NCBI GenBank assembly: GCA_009377495.1
Contig: WHTZ01000008.1
Location: forward strand, 62,001 to 126,000
Origin: Luteitalea sp.
GTDB lineage: Bacteria > Acidobacteriota > Vicinamibacteria > Vicinamibacterales > Vicinamibacteraceae
Reading direction: 5' to 3'
Length of the DNA stretch: 64,000 nucleotides
Program-made: the position numbers and the translations under genes
Part shown: positions 37,472 through 46,239 of the stretch, piece after piece
Numbering within the stretch: the first letter of the stretch is position 1
How the letters are laid out: each line of letters begins with the position of its first letter
The notes under the pieces: model-generated
The model's input: the letters and a program-made list of their open reading frames with translations, nothing else
The model's database searches: none
What the model was told of the DNA's origin: nothing

Positions 37472-38581
37472 GTGCCGTGTGACGGGGCCGAGGGTGACGC
37501 CGTTGATCGTGAGTTCATGCGTGTGGCCCTGCGGATCGCCGAGCGCGGGCGCGGCCGGACGAGTCCCAACCCGCTCGTTGGCGCCGTCATCGTCTCGCGG
37601 GCCGGCGTGGTGGTCGGCAGTGGCCATCATCGCAAGGCGGGCGGGCCGCACGCCGAGATCTTTGCGCTCGAAGAGGCGGGGGGGCGCGCGCGCGACGCCA
37701 CGCTGTACTGCACACTGGAGCCATGCTGCCATCAAGGTCAGACTGGTCCGTGCGCGGTGCCGATTGCCGCCTCCGGCATTCGGCGCCTCGTCATACCGCT
37801 CGAAGATCCCGACCCCCGGGTCGCGGGTCGAGGCATTCAGTATCTGCGGCAGCGCGGCGTGCACGTGGATGTCGGCGTGATGCGCGATGAGGCCGCAGCG
37901 CTCAACGCGCCGTTCTTCACCAGTTTGCGCGAACGACGCCCGCATGTCACGATGAAGATCGCGATCAGTCGCGACGGCCGCATCGCGGCTGCGGCCGGCC
38001 GGCGCACGTCAGTGACGGGCCCGTCAGCGCTCCTGCGTGTGCAGCGCCTGCGCGCAGAGGTAGACGCCGTGGCCATTGGATCCGAGACGGCGTTGGTCGA
38101 TGATCCGCTGCTGACCGTGCGCGAGGTCTACCGCTCGAGGCCCTTCGTGCGGGTCGTGTTCGATACACGCTTGCGAACGTCACCAACGGCACGCCTGCTT
38201 TCCACGCTGGGCTCCGGGCCAGTGTGGCTGATCACGACGCGCGCGTGCGCGCGCGAAGAGACGGAGCGCGCGCGTGCACTCGAGGCGGCTGGGGCGACCC
38301 TCGTTTGCCTCGAGCAGCGCGACCTTCGGCTTGCGCTCGGCGAGCTGTACGCGCGTGGCATACAGTCGCTCCTGATCGAAGGGGGTGCGTCCCTGCACCG
38401 CGCGTGTTGGGAAGCTGGGATCGTCGATCGCGTCGAGATTCACCAGAGCACGCAGCCGTTGGGCCCCGGTGGCGTGGCGTGGATGATGCCGGCTGACTTC
38501 GACGTCGAGCGCCTCTCCGGCGTGCGGCGCACCACGGTTGGGGAAGACCTGGTGATCGAGGGCACCGTAAGGCGCCCCTAA
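37472..38581 (+). CDS. ribD: Bifunctional deaminase/reductase RibD
   Basis: Two consecutive riboflavin steps: deamination of the pyrimidine and reduction of its ribosyl side chain. 369 residues from GTG 37472, which fits GAGGAG spacing better than the GTG at 37463 inside the ftsY frame. Deaminase: SPNPLVGAVIV, HAEIFALEEAG, zinc site LEPCCHQGQTGPC. Reductase: VTMKIAISRDGRIA, IGSETALVDDPLLTVR, LIEGGASLHRACW. The last residues RRP and the stop lie in a palindrome (38571-38590). First gene of ribD-ribE-ribBA. Confidence 0.95.
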   Translation: MPCDGAEGDAVDREFMRVALRIAERGRGRTSPNPLVGAVIVSRAGVVVGSGHHRKAGGPHAEIFALEEAGGRARDATLYCTLEPCCHQGQTGPCAVPIAASGIRRLVIPLEDPDPRVAGRGIQYLRQRGVHVDVGVMRDEAAALNAPFFTSLRERRPHVTMKIAISRDGRIAAAAGRRTSVTGPSALLRVQRLRAEVDAVAIGSETALVDDPLLTVREVYRSRPFVRVVFDTRLRTSPTARLLSTLGSGPVWLITTRACAREETERARALEAAGATLVCLEQRDLRLALGELYARGIQSLLIEGGASLHRACWEAGIVDRVEIHQSTQPLGPGGVAWMMPADFDVERLSGVRRTTVGEDLVIEGTVRRP

Positions 38582-38768
38582 AGGGGCGCCCTACCTGGCA
38601 GCAACGGTAGGGCGCTGGCAGGAACGGTAGGGCGCGGCTTCCGCCTTCGCATAAAGCGTCGGCGGACCGCCACGGCGGCCCGCTCGACGCGGGCCGCTAG
38701 CCAGCACTGGCTTGTCGGGTCCCGGACGGGACCCGATGTGGCGGAGGCGGTTAGCCGCGCCGTCACGG
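38571..38768. repeat. Composite structured repeat between ribD and ribE
   Basis: Four nested structures: GGCGCCCC-TAAA-GGGGCGCC at 38571-38590 (containing the ribD stop); two ACGGTAGGGCGC copies (38604-38615 and 38624-38635); GCGGCCCGC-TCGAC-GCGGGCCGC at 38675-38697; CGGGTCCC-GGAC-GGGACCCG at 38716-38735. The left GGTAGGGCGCGGCTTCCGCC pairs imperfectly with GGCGGAGGCGGTTAGCCGCGCC at about 38740-38762. It does not look like an FMN riboswitch. Confidence 0.8.
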
Positions 38769-38781
38769 CGTGTGTAAACCG

Positions 38782-39375
38782 ATGTTCACGGGACTCATCG
38801 AGGCTGTCGGCGAGCTGGTTGCGCGCGAGATCTTCCAGCACGGCGAGCGACTGCACATCACGGCGCCGATTGCCGGGGAGCTGTCGGTGGGCGACAGCAT
38901 CGCCACGAGCGGGGTGTGCCTGACCGTCACGGCGCTCACCTCGTCGGCCTGGAGCGTGGACGTGTCACCAGAGACGCTCCGTGTCACCACGCTCGGGCAG
39001 ATCGAGCCGGGGCGCCTCGTGAATCTGGAGCGCCCGTTGCGGGTCGGCGGCAGCTTTGGCGGTCATTTCGTGCAGGGCCACGTCGATGGGGTCGGCCGGC
39101 TGCTCGGCGTGGTGGAGGAGGGCGATTTCCATCGAATCACGGTATCCTATCCTGCAGTGCTGGCTCCGTTCATGGTGTCGAAGGGCGCCATTGCTGTCGA
39201 CGGGGTGAGCCTGACCATTGCCGATCTTCGCAACGGCGAGTTCGACGCGCAGCTCGTGCCGCACACGTGGCGCGCGACCGCGCTGCAGCGCGCGCGCACC
39301 GGAGATGCCGTGAATCTCGAGTGCGACATGCTCGGCAAGTACGTCATTCGGTTTCTGGAATTGCGGGCACCATGA
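38782..39375 (+). CDS. ribE: Riboflavin synthase (alpha subunit)
   Basis: Dismutates two lumazine molecules into riboflavin. 197 residues from ATG 38782. The duplicated barrel halves show [12 protein letters not shown] and [11 protein letters not shown] in the first, [14 protein letters not shown] and [12 protein letters not shown] in the second. Stop overlaps the ribBA start by 4 nt (ATGA). The structured repeat region lies between ribD and this gene. The open frame begins 12 nt earlier without a start that fits the family. Confidence 0.96.
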   Translation: MFTGLIEAVGELVAREIFQHGERLHITAPIAGELSVGDSIATSGVCLTVTALTSSAWSVDVSPETLRVTTLGQIEPGRLVNLERPLRVGGSFGGHFVQGHVDGVGRLLGVVEEGDFHRITVSYPAVLAPFMVSKGAIAVDGVSLTIADLRNGEFDAQLVPHTWRATALQRARTGDAVNLECDMLGKYVIRFLELRAP

Positions 39376-40619
39376 GCAGGGAGATCCGTCTAGCGAAAGG
39401 CGCGCGTCGGTCGCGCTCGCCGTTTGCACGCATCGAGGAGGCCGTTGAGGCGTTCCGTGTGGGCAAGATGGTCATCATTGTCGATGACGAGGATCGGGAA
39501 AACGAGGGGGATCTCGCGCTTGCAGCCGAGAAGGTGACGCCGGAAGCCATCAACTTCATGGCCACCCATGGCCGCGGCTTGATTTGCCTGTCGATGACCT
39601 CCCAGCGGCTCGACGAGCTGCAGATCCCGCTGATGGTGCAGGACAACACCTCGCGCTATGACACCGCGTTCTGCGTCACGATCGAGGCAAAGTACAAGAC
39701 CACCACGGGCATCTCGGTGCTAGATCGCGCGGCGACCATTCTCGCCGCCATCGATCCCAATACACGGCCGTTCGACCTCGCGCGGCCCGGACACGTGTTT
39801 CCGCTGCGCGCGCGTGAAGGAGGTGTGCTCGTCCGCGCCGGCCAGACCGAAGCGTCCGTCGATCTCGCGCGCATTGCCGGGCTGTCACCTGCGGCGGTCA
39901 TTTGCGAGATTATGAACAAGGACGGCACCATGGCGCGCGTGCCAGACCTCGGGCGCGTGGCTCGCAAGCACCACCTACTGGTGATCACGATCGCGGACCT
40001 CATCCGCTACCGGGTGCGCACCGAGCGCATGGTGCGACGTATTGCGGCCGCACAGCTTCCCACGGGCTTTGGCGAGTTCCGTGTGTTCGCGTACGAGAGC
40101 GAGATTGACGGCGACAGCCACGTCGCGCTCGTGCGCGGCGAGGTTGGTGACGGCGAGCGGATCATGGTGCGCGTCCACTCGAAGTGCCTCACCGGCGACG
40201 TCTTTCATTCGATGCGCTGTGACTGCGGTGCACAGCTCCATCGGGCCCTCCAGCGCATTGCGGACGAAGGGCGCGGCATCCTTCTCTATCTCCATCAAGA
40301 GGGGCGGGGCATCGGCCTGGCTAACAAGATTCGCGCATACGAGCTGCAGGACCAAGGCTACGATACCGTCGAGGCGAACGAGCGACTTGGGTTCAAGGCC
40401 GATCAGCGCGACTATGGCATTGGCGCGCAGATCCTGCGCGATCTCGGCGTCCGCTCCATGCGGCTTCTGACGAACAACCCGCGTAAGTTCATTGGTCTCG
40501 AGGGCTACGGGCTGTCGATTGTCGATACGCTCCCCATCGAGATCCCAGTATCGGAGCACACCCGCCGATACCTGAAAGCCAAGAAGGACAAGCTGGGTCA
40601 CACGCTGTCGAGCGTGTGA
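39372..40619 (+). CDS. ribBA: Bifunctional DHBP synthase / GTP cyclohydrolase II
   Basis: 415 residues from ATG 39372. The RibB half makes 3,4-dihydroxy-2-butanone 4-phosphate: [61 protein letters not shown]. The RibA half opens [22 protein letters not shown] (zinc cysteines), [37 protein letters not shown]. Both active sites are intact. ribH (lumazine synthase), the usual fourth member, is not downstream; a palindrome and ffh follow instead. Confidence 0.97.
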   Translation: MSREIRLAKGARRSRSPFARIEEAVEAFRVGKMVIIVDDEDRENEGDLALAAEKVTPEAINFMATHGRGLICLSMTSQRLDELQIPLMVQDNTSRYDTAFCVTIEAKYKTTTGISVLDRAATILAAIDPNTRPFDLARPGHVFPLRAREGGVLVRAGQTEASVDLARIAGLSPAAVICEIMNKDGTMARVPDLGRVARKHHLLVITIADLIRYRVRTERMVRRIAAAQLPTGFGEFRVFAYESEIDGDSHVALVRGEVGDGERIMVRVHSKCLTGDVFHSMRCDCGAQLHRALQRIADEGRGILLYLHQEGRGIGLANKIRAYELQDQGYDTVEANERLGFKADQRDYGIGAQILRDLGVRSMRLLTNNPRKFIGLEGYGLSIVDTLPIEIPVSEHTRRYLKAKKDKLGHTLSSV

Positions 40620-40669
40620 AAAGGAACCGGGTACCTTTTCGCTCCAGAAAAGGTACCCGGTTCCTTTTT
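40618..40669. repeat. 22-bp inverted repeat, GGAACCGGGTACC core
   Basis: GAAAAGGAACCGGGTACC then TTTTC at 40618-40640 pairs with GAAAAGGTACCCGGTTCC then TTTTT at 40647-40669, around GCTCCA. It begins inside the ribBA stop codon. A TTCCTTTTTCCCCCA half unit follows at 40675-40690. A GAAAAAGGAACCGG half copy occurs at about 24450-24465. Confidence 0.85.
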
Positions 40670-40692
40670 CCCCCATTCCTTTTTCCCCCAGT

Positions 40693-40722
40693 TTGACAGG
40701 CCAGCCGTGGCTGGGTTACTCT
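40693..40722 (+). promoter_or_regulatory. Candidate sigma70 promoter of ffh and downstream genes
   Basis: TTGACA at 40693-40698, 18-nt spacer, TACTCT at 40717-40722. It lies 50 nt before the ffh ATG and just behind the palindrome that closes the rib operon. Confidence 0.45.
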
Positions 40723-40772
40723 AACTGTTTGCGTGCGAGTCGCTTAGCGCGCACATCTGTCTATTGATCGCC

Positions 40773-42146
40773 ATGTTCGAGTCCCTGAGCACACGTCTTC
40801 AGGATGTCTTCCGGTCCCTGCGCGGGGAGGCACGCCTCACGCCAGAGATCGTCGAGGCGGCCTTGCGCGAGATTCGCATGGCGCTGCTCGAAGCCGATGT
40901 GAATTTCCGGGTCGTGAAGGCGTTCGTCGATAAGGTTCGCGATCGGGCCGTCGATCAGGAAGTGCTCCGCAGCCTCACGCCCGACCAGCATGTCGTCCGC
41001 ATCGTTCGCGACGAGATGCTGGCCCTGTTCGGTGACACGCAGGGCGGGCTACCACCCGACTCCCAGACGCCGCGCGTGATCCTCGTGTTGGGCCTTCAGG
41101 GCTCCGGGAAGACGACGCTGACGGCAAAGCTCGGGCGGTGGCTGACACGCCAGGGACGACACCCCATGCTGGTGTCGACCGACGTGCGGCGGCCCGCAGC
41201 CATCGAGCAGCTCACCGTGCTGGGGCGCCAAGCGAACCTTCGCGTGCACGATCCTCAGGGGGATCTCGGACCGGCGTCGCGCGCATCGGGGGCGCTCGCG
41301 CAGGCGAAGACGCTCGGCTTCGACGCCGTGCTCGTCGACACCGCAGGCCGCCTCCACATCGATGACGAGCTCATGCGCGAGCTCGAGGCCATCAAAGATG
41401 CGGTTGCGCCCACCGACATGCTCTACGTCGCAGACGCCATGACAGGGCAGGACGCCATCAAGAGCGCCGGTGAGTTCAACCGACGCGTCGGCATCAGTGG
41501 CGTCGTGCTCACGAAGATGGACGGTGACGCGCGGGGCGGGGCGGCGTTGTCGGTGGTGTCGGTCGTTGGGGTGCCGATCGCGTTCGTGGGCAGTGGCGAG
41601 CGTTTGGACGATCTCGAGTCGTTCCACGCCGAGCGCGTCGTGTCGCGCGTTCTCGGTATGGGCGATGTGCTGTCGCTCATCGAGAAGGCCGAGCAGGTCG
41701 TCACAGAAGAGGATGCCGTCCGCCTCGAGGACAAGCTTCGGCGCGCCGAGTTCACGCTGGAAGATTTCCGCGATCAATTGCGGACGATTCGGCGGATGGG
41801 GCCACTCGAGAACTTGCTCGGGATGCTGCCAGGCTTTGCGCAGGTCAAGAACCGATTGGGTGATGGCGTGGACGAAAAGCAGATCACCCACGTCGAAGCG
41901 ATTATCGATTCGATGACACCGCGAGAACGGGGCCATCATCAGATCATCAACGGCAGCCGTCGCAAGCGCATTGCGCGCGGCAGCGGAACGTCGGTCGAAG
42001 AGGTGAACAGGCTGCTCAAGCAGTTCGTGCAGATGAAGAAGATGCTCAAGATGATGGGCGGCGCACCAGGCGGCGGCAAAGGAAAGAAGATGCGAAAGCA
42101 GCTCGGTGCGATCCGGCAGATGATGGACGCCGAGCGCCCTTGGTAA
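40773..42146 (+). CDS. ffh: Signal recognition particle protein Ffh
   Basis: 457-residue SRP GTPase that binds signal sequences and SRP RNA. N domain MFESLSTRLQDVFRSLRGEA, GTPase motifs GLQGSGKTTLTAKLGRWL, DVRRPAAIEQL, LVDTAGRLHIDDELM, VVLTKMDGDARGGAALSV, and FVGSGERLDDLE. The methionine-rich M domain includes RRMGPLENLLGMLPGF and GSRRKRIARGSGTSVEEVNRLLKQFVQMKKMLKMM. ATG 40773 is preferred over TTG 40764. First gene of a translation/targeting run; the 4.5S RNA gene was not found. Confidence 0.97.
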   Translation: MFESLSTRLQDVFRSLRGEARLTPEIVEAALREIRMALLEADVNFRVVKAFVDKVRDRAVDQEVLRSLTPDQHVVRIVRDEMLALFGDTQGGLPPDSQTPRVILVLGLQGSGKTTLTAKLGRWLTRQGRHPMLVSTDVRRPAAIEQLTVLGRQANLRVHDPQGDLGPASRASGALAQAKTLGFDAVLVDTAGRLHIDDELMRELEAIKDAVAPTDMLYVADAMTGQDAIKSAGEFNRRVGISGVVLTKMDGDARGGAALSVVSVVGVPIAFVGSGERLDDLESFHAERVVSRVLGMGDVLSLIEKAEQVVTEEDAVRLEDKLRRAEFTLEDFRDQLRTIRRMGPLENLLGMLPGFAQVKNRLGDGVDEKQITHVEAIIDSMTPRERGHHQIINGSRRKRIARGSGTSVEEVNRLLKQFVQMKKMLKMMGGAPGGGKGKKMRKQLGAIRQMMDAERPW

Positions 42147-42149
42147 CAC

Positions 42150-42163
42150 GTAGGGCGCCCTAC
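42150..42163. repeat. Perfect 14-bp palindrome GTAGGGCGCCCTAC
   Basis: It lies between ffh and rpsP and contains the GTAGGGCGC word of the ribD-ribE and hyuA elements. It may be a minimal copy of that family. Confidence 0.7.
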
Positions 42164-42181
42164 TGAAGGCAAGGAGCCTAG

Positions 42182-42598
42182 ATGCTAGCAATCCGATTGC
42201 GCCGTCAAGGCGCGAAACGAAGCCCCTTCTATCGAATCGTCGTTGCCGAACACAGCAATCGGCGTGACGGACGCTTCGTCGAGATCATCGGGCATTACAA
42301 TCCGCGGACGAGGCCCGAGCAAGTGAAGCTCAATCTCGACCGGCTCGCGTACTGGCAGGCGAAGGGCGCGCAGCTCAGCGACACGGTTCGGACGCTTGCC
42401 GTACGCCATAAGGAGACGCACGCCGCAGAGCCAACCGAGGCGTCAGCCGGGGCTCCGAGCCAGGATCCCGCACCGGGCGCCGCTTCGGCGATGTCCAGTG
42501 AGGCGGCCGCTGGGTCGGTGACATCGGAAGCCTCGAGCGCAACGCCCAGCACGCCTGCCGAGCCAGACGAGCCGAGCGCGGAGCGGGCCACGCCGTGA
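42182..42598 (+). CDS. rpsP: Ribosomal protein S16 with long C-terminal tail
   Basis: 138 residues; the S16 core is the first 80: LAIRLRRQGAKRSPFYRIVVAE, RDGRFVEIIGHYNPRT, LDRLAYWQAKGAQLSDTVRTL. The other 55 residues are Ala/Pro/Ser/Glu/Thr-rich with no clear fold. Such tails occur in several Acidobacteriota and Bacteroidota S16 proteins but are longer here than in E. coli. GGAG lies 8 nt before ATG. Stop overlaps khpA by 4 nt. Confidence 0.96.
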   Translation: MLAIRLRRQGAKRSPFYRIVVAEHSNRRDGRFVEIIGHYNPRTRPEQVKLNLDRLAYWQAKGAQLSDTVRTLAVRHKETHAAEPTEASAGAPSQDPAPGAASAMSSEAAAGSVTSEASSATPSTPAEPDEPSAERATP

Positions 42599-42852
42599 GC
42601 CACGCGCGAGCCATCGTCGAGGTGATCGCTCGTGTGTTGGCGGATCACCCCGACCAGATCGCGATTACGGAAGGACAGCACCGCGGTGCCGCGTTGCTCG
42701 AGCTGTACATGGGGCCGGGCGATCTCGGGCGCGTCATTGGCCGCCAGGGCCGGACGGCCACAGCGCTGCGCACGCTCGTGGCGTTGGCAGCCGAACGGGA
42801 TGGGCGCCGGGTGCAGCTCGAGTTTCGTGACTGGCCACCACCCGCGCAATGA
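42595..42852 (+). CDS. khpA: KH-domain RNA-binding protein KhpA
   Basis: 85 residues from GTG 42595 (overlapping the rpsP stop). One KH domain with the GxxG loop GRVIGRQGRTATALRTLV; LELYMGPGDL precedes it. KhpA works with KhpB in RNA binding and cell-division or elongation control. The order rpsP-khpA-rimM-trmD-rplS is widely conserved. The stop overlaps rimM by 4 nt. Confidence 0.93.
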   Translation: MSHARAIVEVIARVLADHPDQIAITEGQHRGAALLELYMGPGDLGRVIGRQGRTATALRTLVALAAERDGRRVQLEFRDWPPPAQ

Positions 42853-43373
42853 GCGATGACTGGGATGAGATGGCGGTCGTGGGGACCGTCGCACGCCCCC
42901 ACGGCATTCGGGGTGAAGTGGCCGTCGATCCACAGACCGCCTTTCCGCGCGAGCGCTTTCGGCGGGGAGCACAGATGTTCGTCAAGCGCGCTGGCCAGGT
43001 CGAAGCGCTCACCGTCCGAGGCTGTCGCCCGCACCAGAGTCGGCTGTTGGTGAGCTTCGACGGCGTTACGACACGCACGGCCGCCGAAGCCCTGGGACGA
43101 GTCGAGCTGCGCGTGCCCGAGTCGGCGCTTCAGCCGCTGCCACCGGACACCTACTACCAGCACGACCTCGTCGGGTGTCGTGTGCGGCTGACCTCTGGAG
43201 AGCTCGTGGGTGAAGTGGCCGGATACGACGAGGTTGGTGACGCCCGGCGACTCGTTGTGCACACGACGCGCGGCGAGGTGCTCATCCCGCTCGTGCGGTC
43301 GATGTGCCTGTCGGTCGATACGGGCGCGAAGGAGATTGTCGTCGATCCGCCCGAAGGGTTGCTGGATCTGTGA
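42849..43373 (+). CDS. rimM: Ribosome maturation factor RimM
   Basis: 174 residues. N-terminal domain AVVGTVARPHGIRGEVAVDP and RRGAQMFVKRAG; C-terminal PRC-barrel with YYQHDLVGCRVRLTSGELVG, VHTTRGEVLIPLVRSMC and [13 protein letters not shown]. Binds S19 and helps 30S maturation. Overlaps both neighbours (khpA, trmD) by 4 nt. Confidence 0.95.
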   Translation: MSDDWDEMAVVGTVARPHGIRGEVAVDPQTAFPRERFRRGAQMFVKRAGQVEALTVRGCRPHQSRLLVSFDGVTTRTAAEALGRVELRVPESALQPLPPDTYYQHDLVGCRVRLTSGELVGEVAGYDEVGDARRLVVHTTRGEVLIPLVRSMCLSVDTGAKEIVVDPPEGLLDL

Positions 43374-44110
43374 AGTTCGACATCGTGACCATCTTTCCGG
43401 AGATGGTCGAGGCCGGGCTCGCTGGGGGCGTTGTCGGACGCGCGCGGGCACGCGGGGTGCTCGATGTGGCCGTCCACGACCTGCGCACCTTCACAACGGA
43501 CCGGCACCGGACGGTTGACGACGTGCCGTTTGGCGGCGGGCCGGGGATGGTCCTGAAGCCCGAGCCGTTGTTCGAGGCCGTCGACTGGGTCCGCGCGCAT
43601 CGGGGTGCGCCGGACGCGGTACTGCTGCCCTCGCCGCAGGGGCCGCGATTGACGCACCGCGAAGCGGTACGGTTGAGTGGTCTCGAGCACATTGTGGTGC
43701 TCTGCGGTCGCTATGAAGGCGTCGACGAACGCGTGCGCGAAGCGCTGGCCACCGAGGAGCTGTCGATCGGCGACTACGTGCTCTCCGGCGGCGAGCTGCC
43801 CGCGCTGGTGATTCTCGATGTGGTCGGTCGTCTGACGGCCGGCGTGGTGGGCGATGCGCGCTCGGTCGAGGAGGACTCGTTCGCGCGCGGCGTGTTGGAT
43901 TATCCGCACTACACGCGGCCTGCCGACTTCCGCGGGATGCGCATTCCCGAGGTGCTGCTCTCCGGGCATCACGCGGAGATCGAACGGTGGCGGAAGCGCG
44001 AGGCGCTCCGCCGGACGTCGGCGCGGCGGCCGGATCTCCTGGCCACCGCCACCCTAGATGAAGAGGAGCGGGCAATCCTGGAAGCGCTCGAGACGCGCCC
44101 GGGGACATAG
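43370..44110 (+). CDS. trmD: tRNA (guanine-N1)-methyltransferase TrmD
   Basis: Methylates G37 of tRNAs, preventing frameshifting. 246 residues from GTG 43370: [63 protein letters not shown], the trefoil-knot SAM site [36 protein letters not shown] and [21 protein letters not shown]. The open frame extends 66 nt further upstream into rimM, but GTG 43370 is the family start. Confidence 0.96.
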   Translation: MKFDIVTIFPEMVEAGLAGGVVGRARARGVLDVAVHDLRTFTTDRHRTVDDVPFGGGPGMVLKPEPLFEAVDWVRAHRGAPDAVLLPSPQGPRLTHREAVRLSGLEHIVVLCGRYEGVDERVREALATEELSIGDYVLSGGELPALVILDVVGRLTAGVVGDARSVEEDSFARGVLDYPHYTRPADFRGMRIPEVLLSGHHAEIERWRKREALRRTSARRPDLLATATLDEEERAILEALETRPGT

Positions 44111-44127
44111 CGAACGGAGTAGAAGCC

Positions 44128-44481
44128 ATGAATGTCATTGATACCGTCGAGCAGGCGCAACGCATCGAGCGACCGGCCATCCGCCCGGGTGATACGCTCC
44201 GGGTCCACGTGAAAGTACGCGAGGGTGACAAGGAGCGCATCCAAGTGTTCGAGGGCACCGTGATCGGGTTGCACGGCAGCGGGACCCGCGAAACGATGAC
44301 CGTGCGCAAGGTGTCGTTTGGGCAGGGCGTCGAGCGGATCTTTCCGTTGCACTCGCCGTCGATCGATAAAATCGATGTGGTACGCAGTGCGCGGGTTCGC
44401 CGGGCAAAGCTGTATTATCTAAGAGGTCTCAGGGGCAAAGCCGCGCGCATGCGCGAGCAGACACGGAAACGCAGTGCGTAG
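44128..44481 (+). CDS. rplS: Ribosomal protein L19
   Basis: 117 residues: [62 protein letters not shown] and [20 protein letters not shown]. Located at the 30S-50S interface near the aminoacyl site. ATG 44128 with GGAGT upstream; rnhB starts 4 nt after the stop. Confidence 0.96.
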   Translation: MNVIDTVEQAQRIERPAIRPGDTLRVHVKVREGDKERIQVFEGTVIGLHGSGTRETMTVRKVSFGQGVERIFPLHSPSIDKIDVVRSARVRRAKLYYLRGLRGKAARMREQTRKRSA

Positions 44482-44484
44482 GAA

Positions 44485-45111
44485 ATGGCCACCCGTCGCT
44501 TCGAGAACGCCCTTCGCCGCCGAGGGTACGTGCGCATCGCCGGTGTCGACGAGGTGGGACGCGGCTGTTTAGCCGGTCCGGTCATGGCGGCGGCCGTGAT
44601 CTTGCACCCCGCACGCCGCTGCGATGGTCTGCGCGACTCGAAGCTCCTCACGGCTTCTGCCCGCGACCGGCTCTACGGCGCCATCACCCGGCGAGCGCTG
44701 GCCTGGGCCGTCGCGTCCTGTGAGCCATCGGAGATTGACGTCTTGAACATCCACCGCGCGACGCTCGTCGCCATGCGGCGAGCGGTGCTCGCGCTGGATC
44801 CGTCACCCGATTACGTGCTCATCGACGCGTTTCGCGTTCCAGAGCTGGTCGTACCGCAGGAAGGCGTGGTCGGCGGCGATGGCCGCTGCGCGGCCATTGC
44901 GGCGGCATCGATTGTCGCGAAGGTGACGCGCGATCGCCTGATGCGAGCGCTGCACGATGCGGATGCTCGCTACGGCTTCGATCGCCACAAGGGATACGCG
45001 ACCGCCACACATTTGGCGGCGATTCGTCGCTACGGGTACTCGTCAATCCACCGGAAAACGTTTCGGCCACCGACCCTCTTCGACCTGCTTGATACGATGG
45101 GCGAGACGTAA
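44485..45111 (+). CDS. rnhB: Ribonuclease HII
   Basis: Removes ribonucleotides and RNA in RNA/DNA hybrids. 208 residues: RIAGVDEVGRGCLAGPVMAAAV (catalytic DE), LRDSKLLTASARDRLY, VLIDAFRVPEL, AIAAASIVAKVTRDRLM and YGFDRHKGYATATHLAAI. All catalytic acids (DE...D...D) are present. Last gene of the rpsP-rnhB run. Confidence 0.95.
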   Translation: MATRRFENALRRRGYVRIAGVDEVGRGCLAGPVMAAAVILHPARRCDGLRDSKLLTASARDRLYGAITRRALAWAVASCEPSEIDVLNIHRATLVAMRRAVLALDPSPDYVLIDAFRVPELVVPQEGVVGGDGRCAAIAAASIVAKVTRDRLMRALHDADARYGFDRHKGYATATHLAAIRRYGYSSIHRKTFRPPTLFDLLDTMGET

Positions 45112-45180
45112 GACCACCCCTCGCGGGATGCCCCGTGGGCAAGGTCGGGAGCGGCACGGCTGCGGAGGTCGGCTATCTCG

Positions 45181-45456
45181 GTGCTCAGTCGGCTCATGTT
45201 CGTCATCTACTTTTTCGAGGTGGGCCTCCTCCTCCTCCTCGTGCCCTGGTCCATGTTCTGGGAGCGGAACTTCTTCGTGGAGCACTTGTCCTGGCTCGGC
45301 CAGATCGCCCACAACTACTACGTGCGCGGTGCGGTGTCCGGCATCGGTCTCGTGAGCCTCGGTGCTGCGGTGACCGACCTGCTGTCATTACTGGGCCTGC
45401 GCCGCACGGCCAGCGAGCACGCCCTGGACAAACAGTGGGAACCACGGGGTCCCTGA
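45181..45456 (+). CDS. Small two-helix membrane protein
   Basis: 91 residues from GTG 45181 (GGAGG 11 nt upstream); ATG 45196 is the alternative. Two hydrophobic segments: LMFVIYFFEVGLLLLLVPW and GAVSGIGLVSLGAAVTDLLS. The family is not recognised. It lies between rnhB and thiE, with 69 nt and 39 nt gaps. The FFEVGLLLLLVPWS helix start looks conserved-protein-like rather than random. Confidence 0.6.
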   Translation: MLSRLMFVIYFFEVGLLLLLVPWSMFWERNFFVEHLSWLGQIAHNYYVRGAVSGIGLVSLGAAVTDLLSLLGLRRTASEHALDKQWEPRGP

Positions 45457-45495
45457 GTTGACGCCTGGCCCGCCCCTTGCCCCTCGCCCTCGCCC

Positions 45496-46146
45496 ATGCT
45501 GCCTCGCCCGGTCATTCAGCTCGTCACCGATCACACGCGACTCGGTCCGCGAGGATCATCCGCGGCCCTCGACGCGCTCGTCGATTGCGTGACAGCGGCT
45601 GCCAACGCGGGCGTTGATCTCGTGCAGGTCCGCGAGCCTGCGTTGTCGGACCGGGCCCTGTTCGAGCTCGTTCAGCGGCTGGTGGCACGAACCCGTCCTC
45701 GCTGTCGCATTCTCGTCAACGAGCGCTTCGATGTCGCACTGGCTGGCCGTGCCGCTGGTGTTCATCTGCGGGCGTCGTCGCTTGCTGCCTCGAGGGTCCG
45801 GCGCGCGGCTCCGCGTGGCTTTCTCATTGGTCGATCCGTTCACACGACTGCGGAGATCGACGGCGCCTGCCGCGACGGCGCCGTTGACTACCTGGTGTTT
45901 GGCACCGTGTTTGAGAGTGCCTCGAAGTCCTCTGCAGATCCCACGACGGGAACCGTTGGCCTGGCGGACGCCGTGCGGGCTGCGACCGTGCCTGTCCTTG
46001 CCATTGGCGGGATCACGGCGGACCACGTGCCCCTGGTTGCCGGAACGGGGGCCGCCGGTGTCGCAGCGATTGGCTGGCTGACCGATGCGGTCGGACGTGG
46101 CAGCCTTGCCGCCGAGCTCTCGGCCGCTCGTCGCGCGTTCCGTTAA
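45496..46146 (+). CDS. thiE: Thiamine-phosphate synthase
   Basis: Couples the pyrimidine and thiazole moieties to thiamine phosphate. 216 residues of a TIM barrel: LVTDHTRLG, AGVDLVQVREPALSDRALFEL, CRILVNERFDVALAGRAAGVHL, RGFLIGRSVHTTAEI, VDYLVFGTVFESASK, and VPVLAIGGITADHVPLVAGTGAAGVAAIGWL. Lys of the usual DGVHLG-type phosphate loop region is replaced by context typical of divergent ThiE/TenI proteins, so TenI is a minor alternative. No TPP riboswitch was seen upstream. Confidence 0.85.
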   Translation: MLPRPVIQLVTDHTRLGPRGSSAALDALVDCVTAAANAGVDLVQVREPALSDRALFELVQRLVARTRPRCRILVNERFDVALAGRAAGVHLRASSLAASRVRRAAPRGFLIGRSVHTTAEIDGACRDGAVDYLVFGTVFESASKSSADPTTGTVGLADAVRAATVPVLAIGGITADHVPLVAGTGAAGVAAIGWLTDAVGRGSLAAELSAARRAFR

Positions 46147-46178
46147 GTGGTCGGATCACTAATTGGTCGGGCCACTAA
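46147..46178. repeat. 16-bp tandem repeat after thiE
   Basis: GTGGTCGGATCACTAA (46147-46162) is followed directly by TTGGTCGGGCCACTAA (46163-46178), 13 of 16 positions identical. Begins at the base after the thiE stop. Confidence 0.7.
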
Positions 46179-46239
46179 GGACGAGCCCTAAGGCAGGCGA
46201 CCTACGGTAAAATCAAGGCGAGGCCGATAGGTACCAAGG

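Noticed and set aside
38582..38781. FMN riboswitch before ribE
   Set aside because: The RFN consensus segments are absent; the hairpins belong to a dispersed repeat family.
45457..45495. TPP riboswitch before thiE
   Set aside because: The gap is under 40 nt and the conserved CUGAGA/ACCUGA-type segments are not seen.
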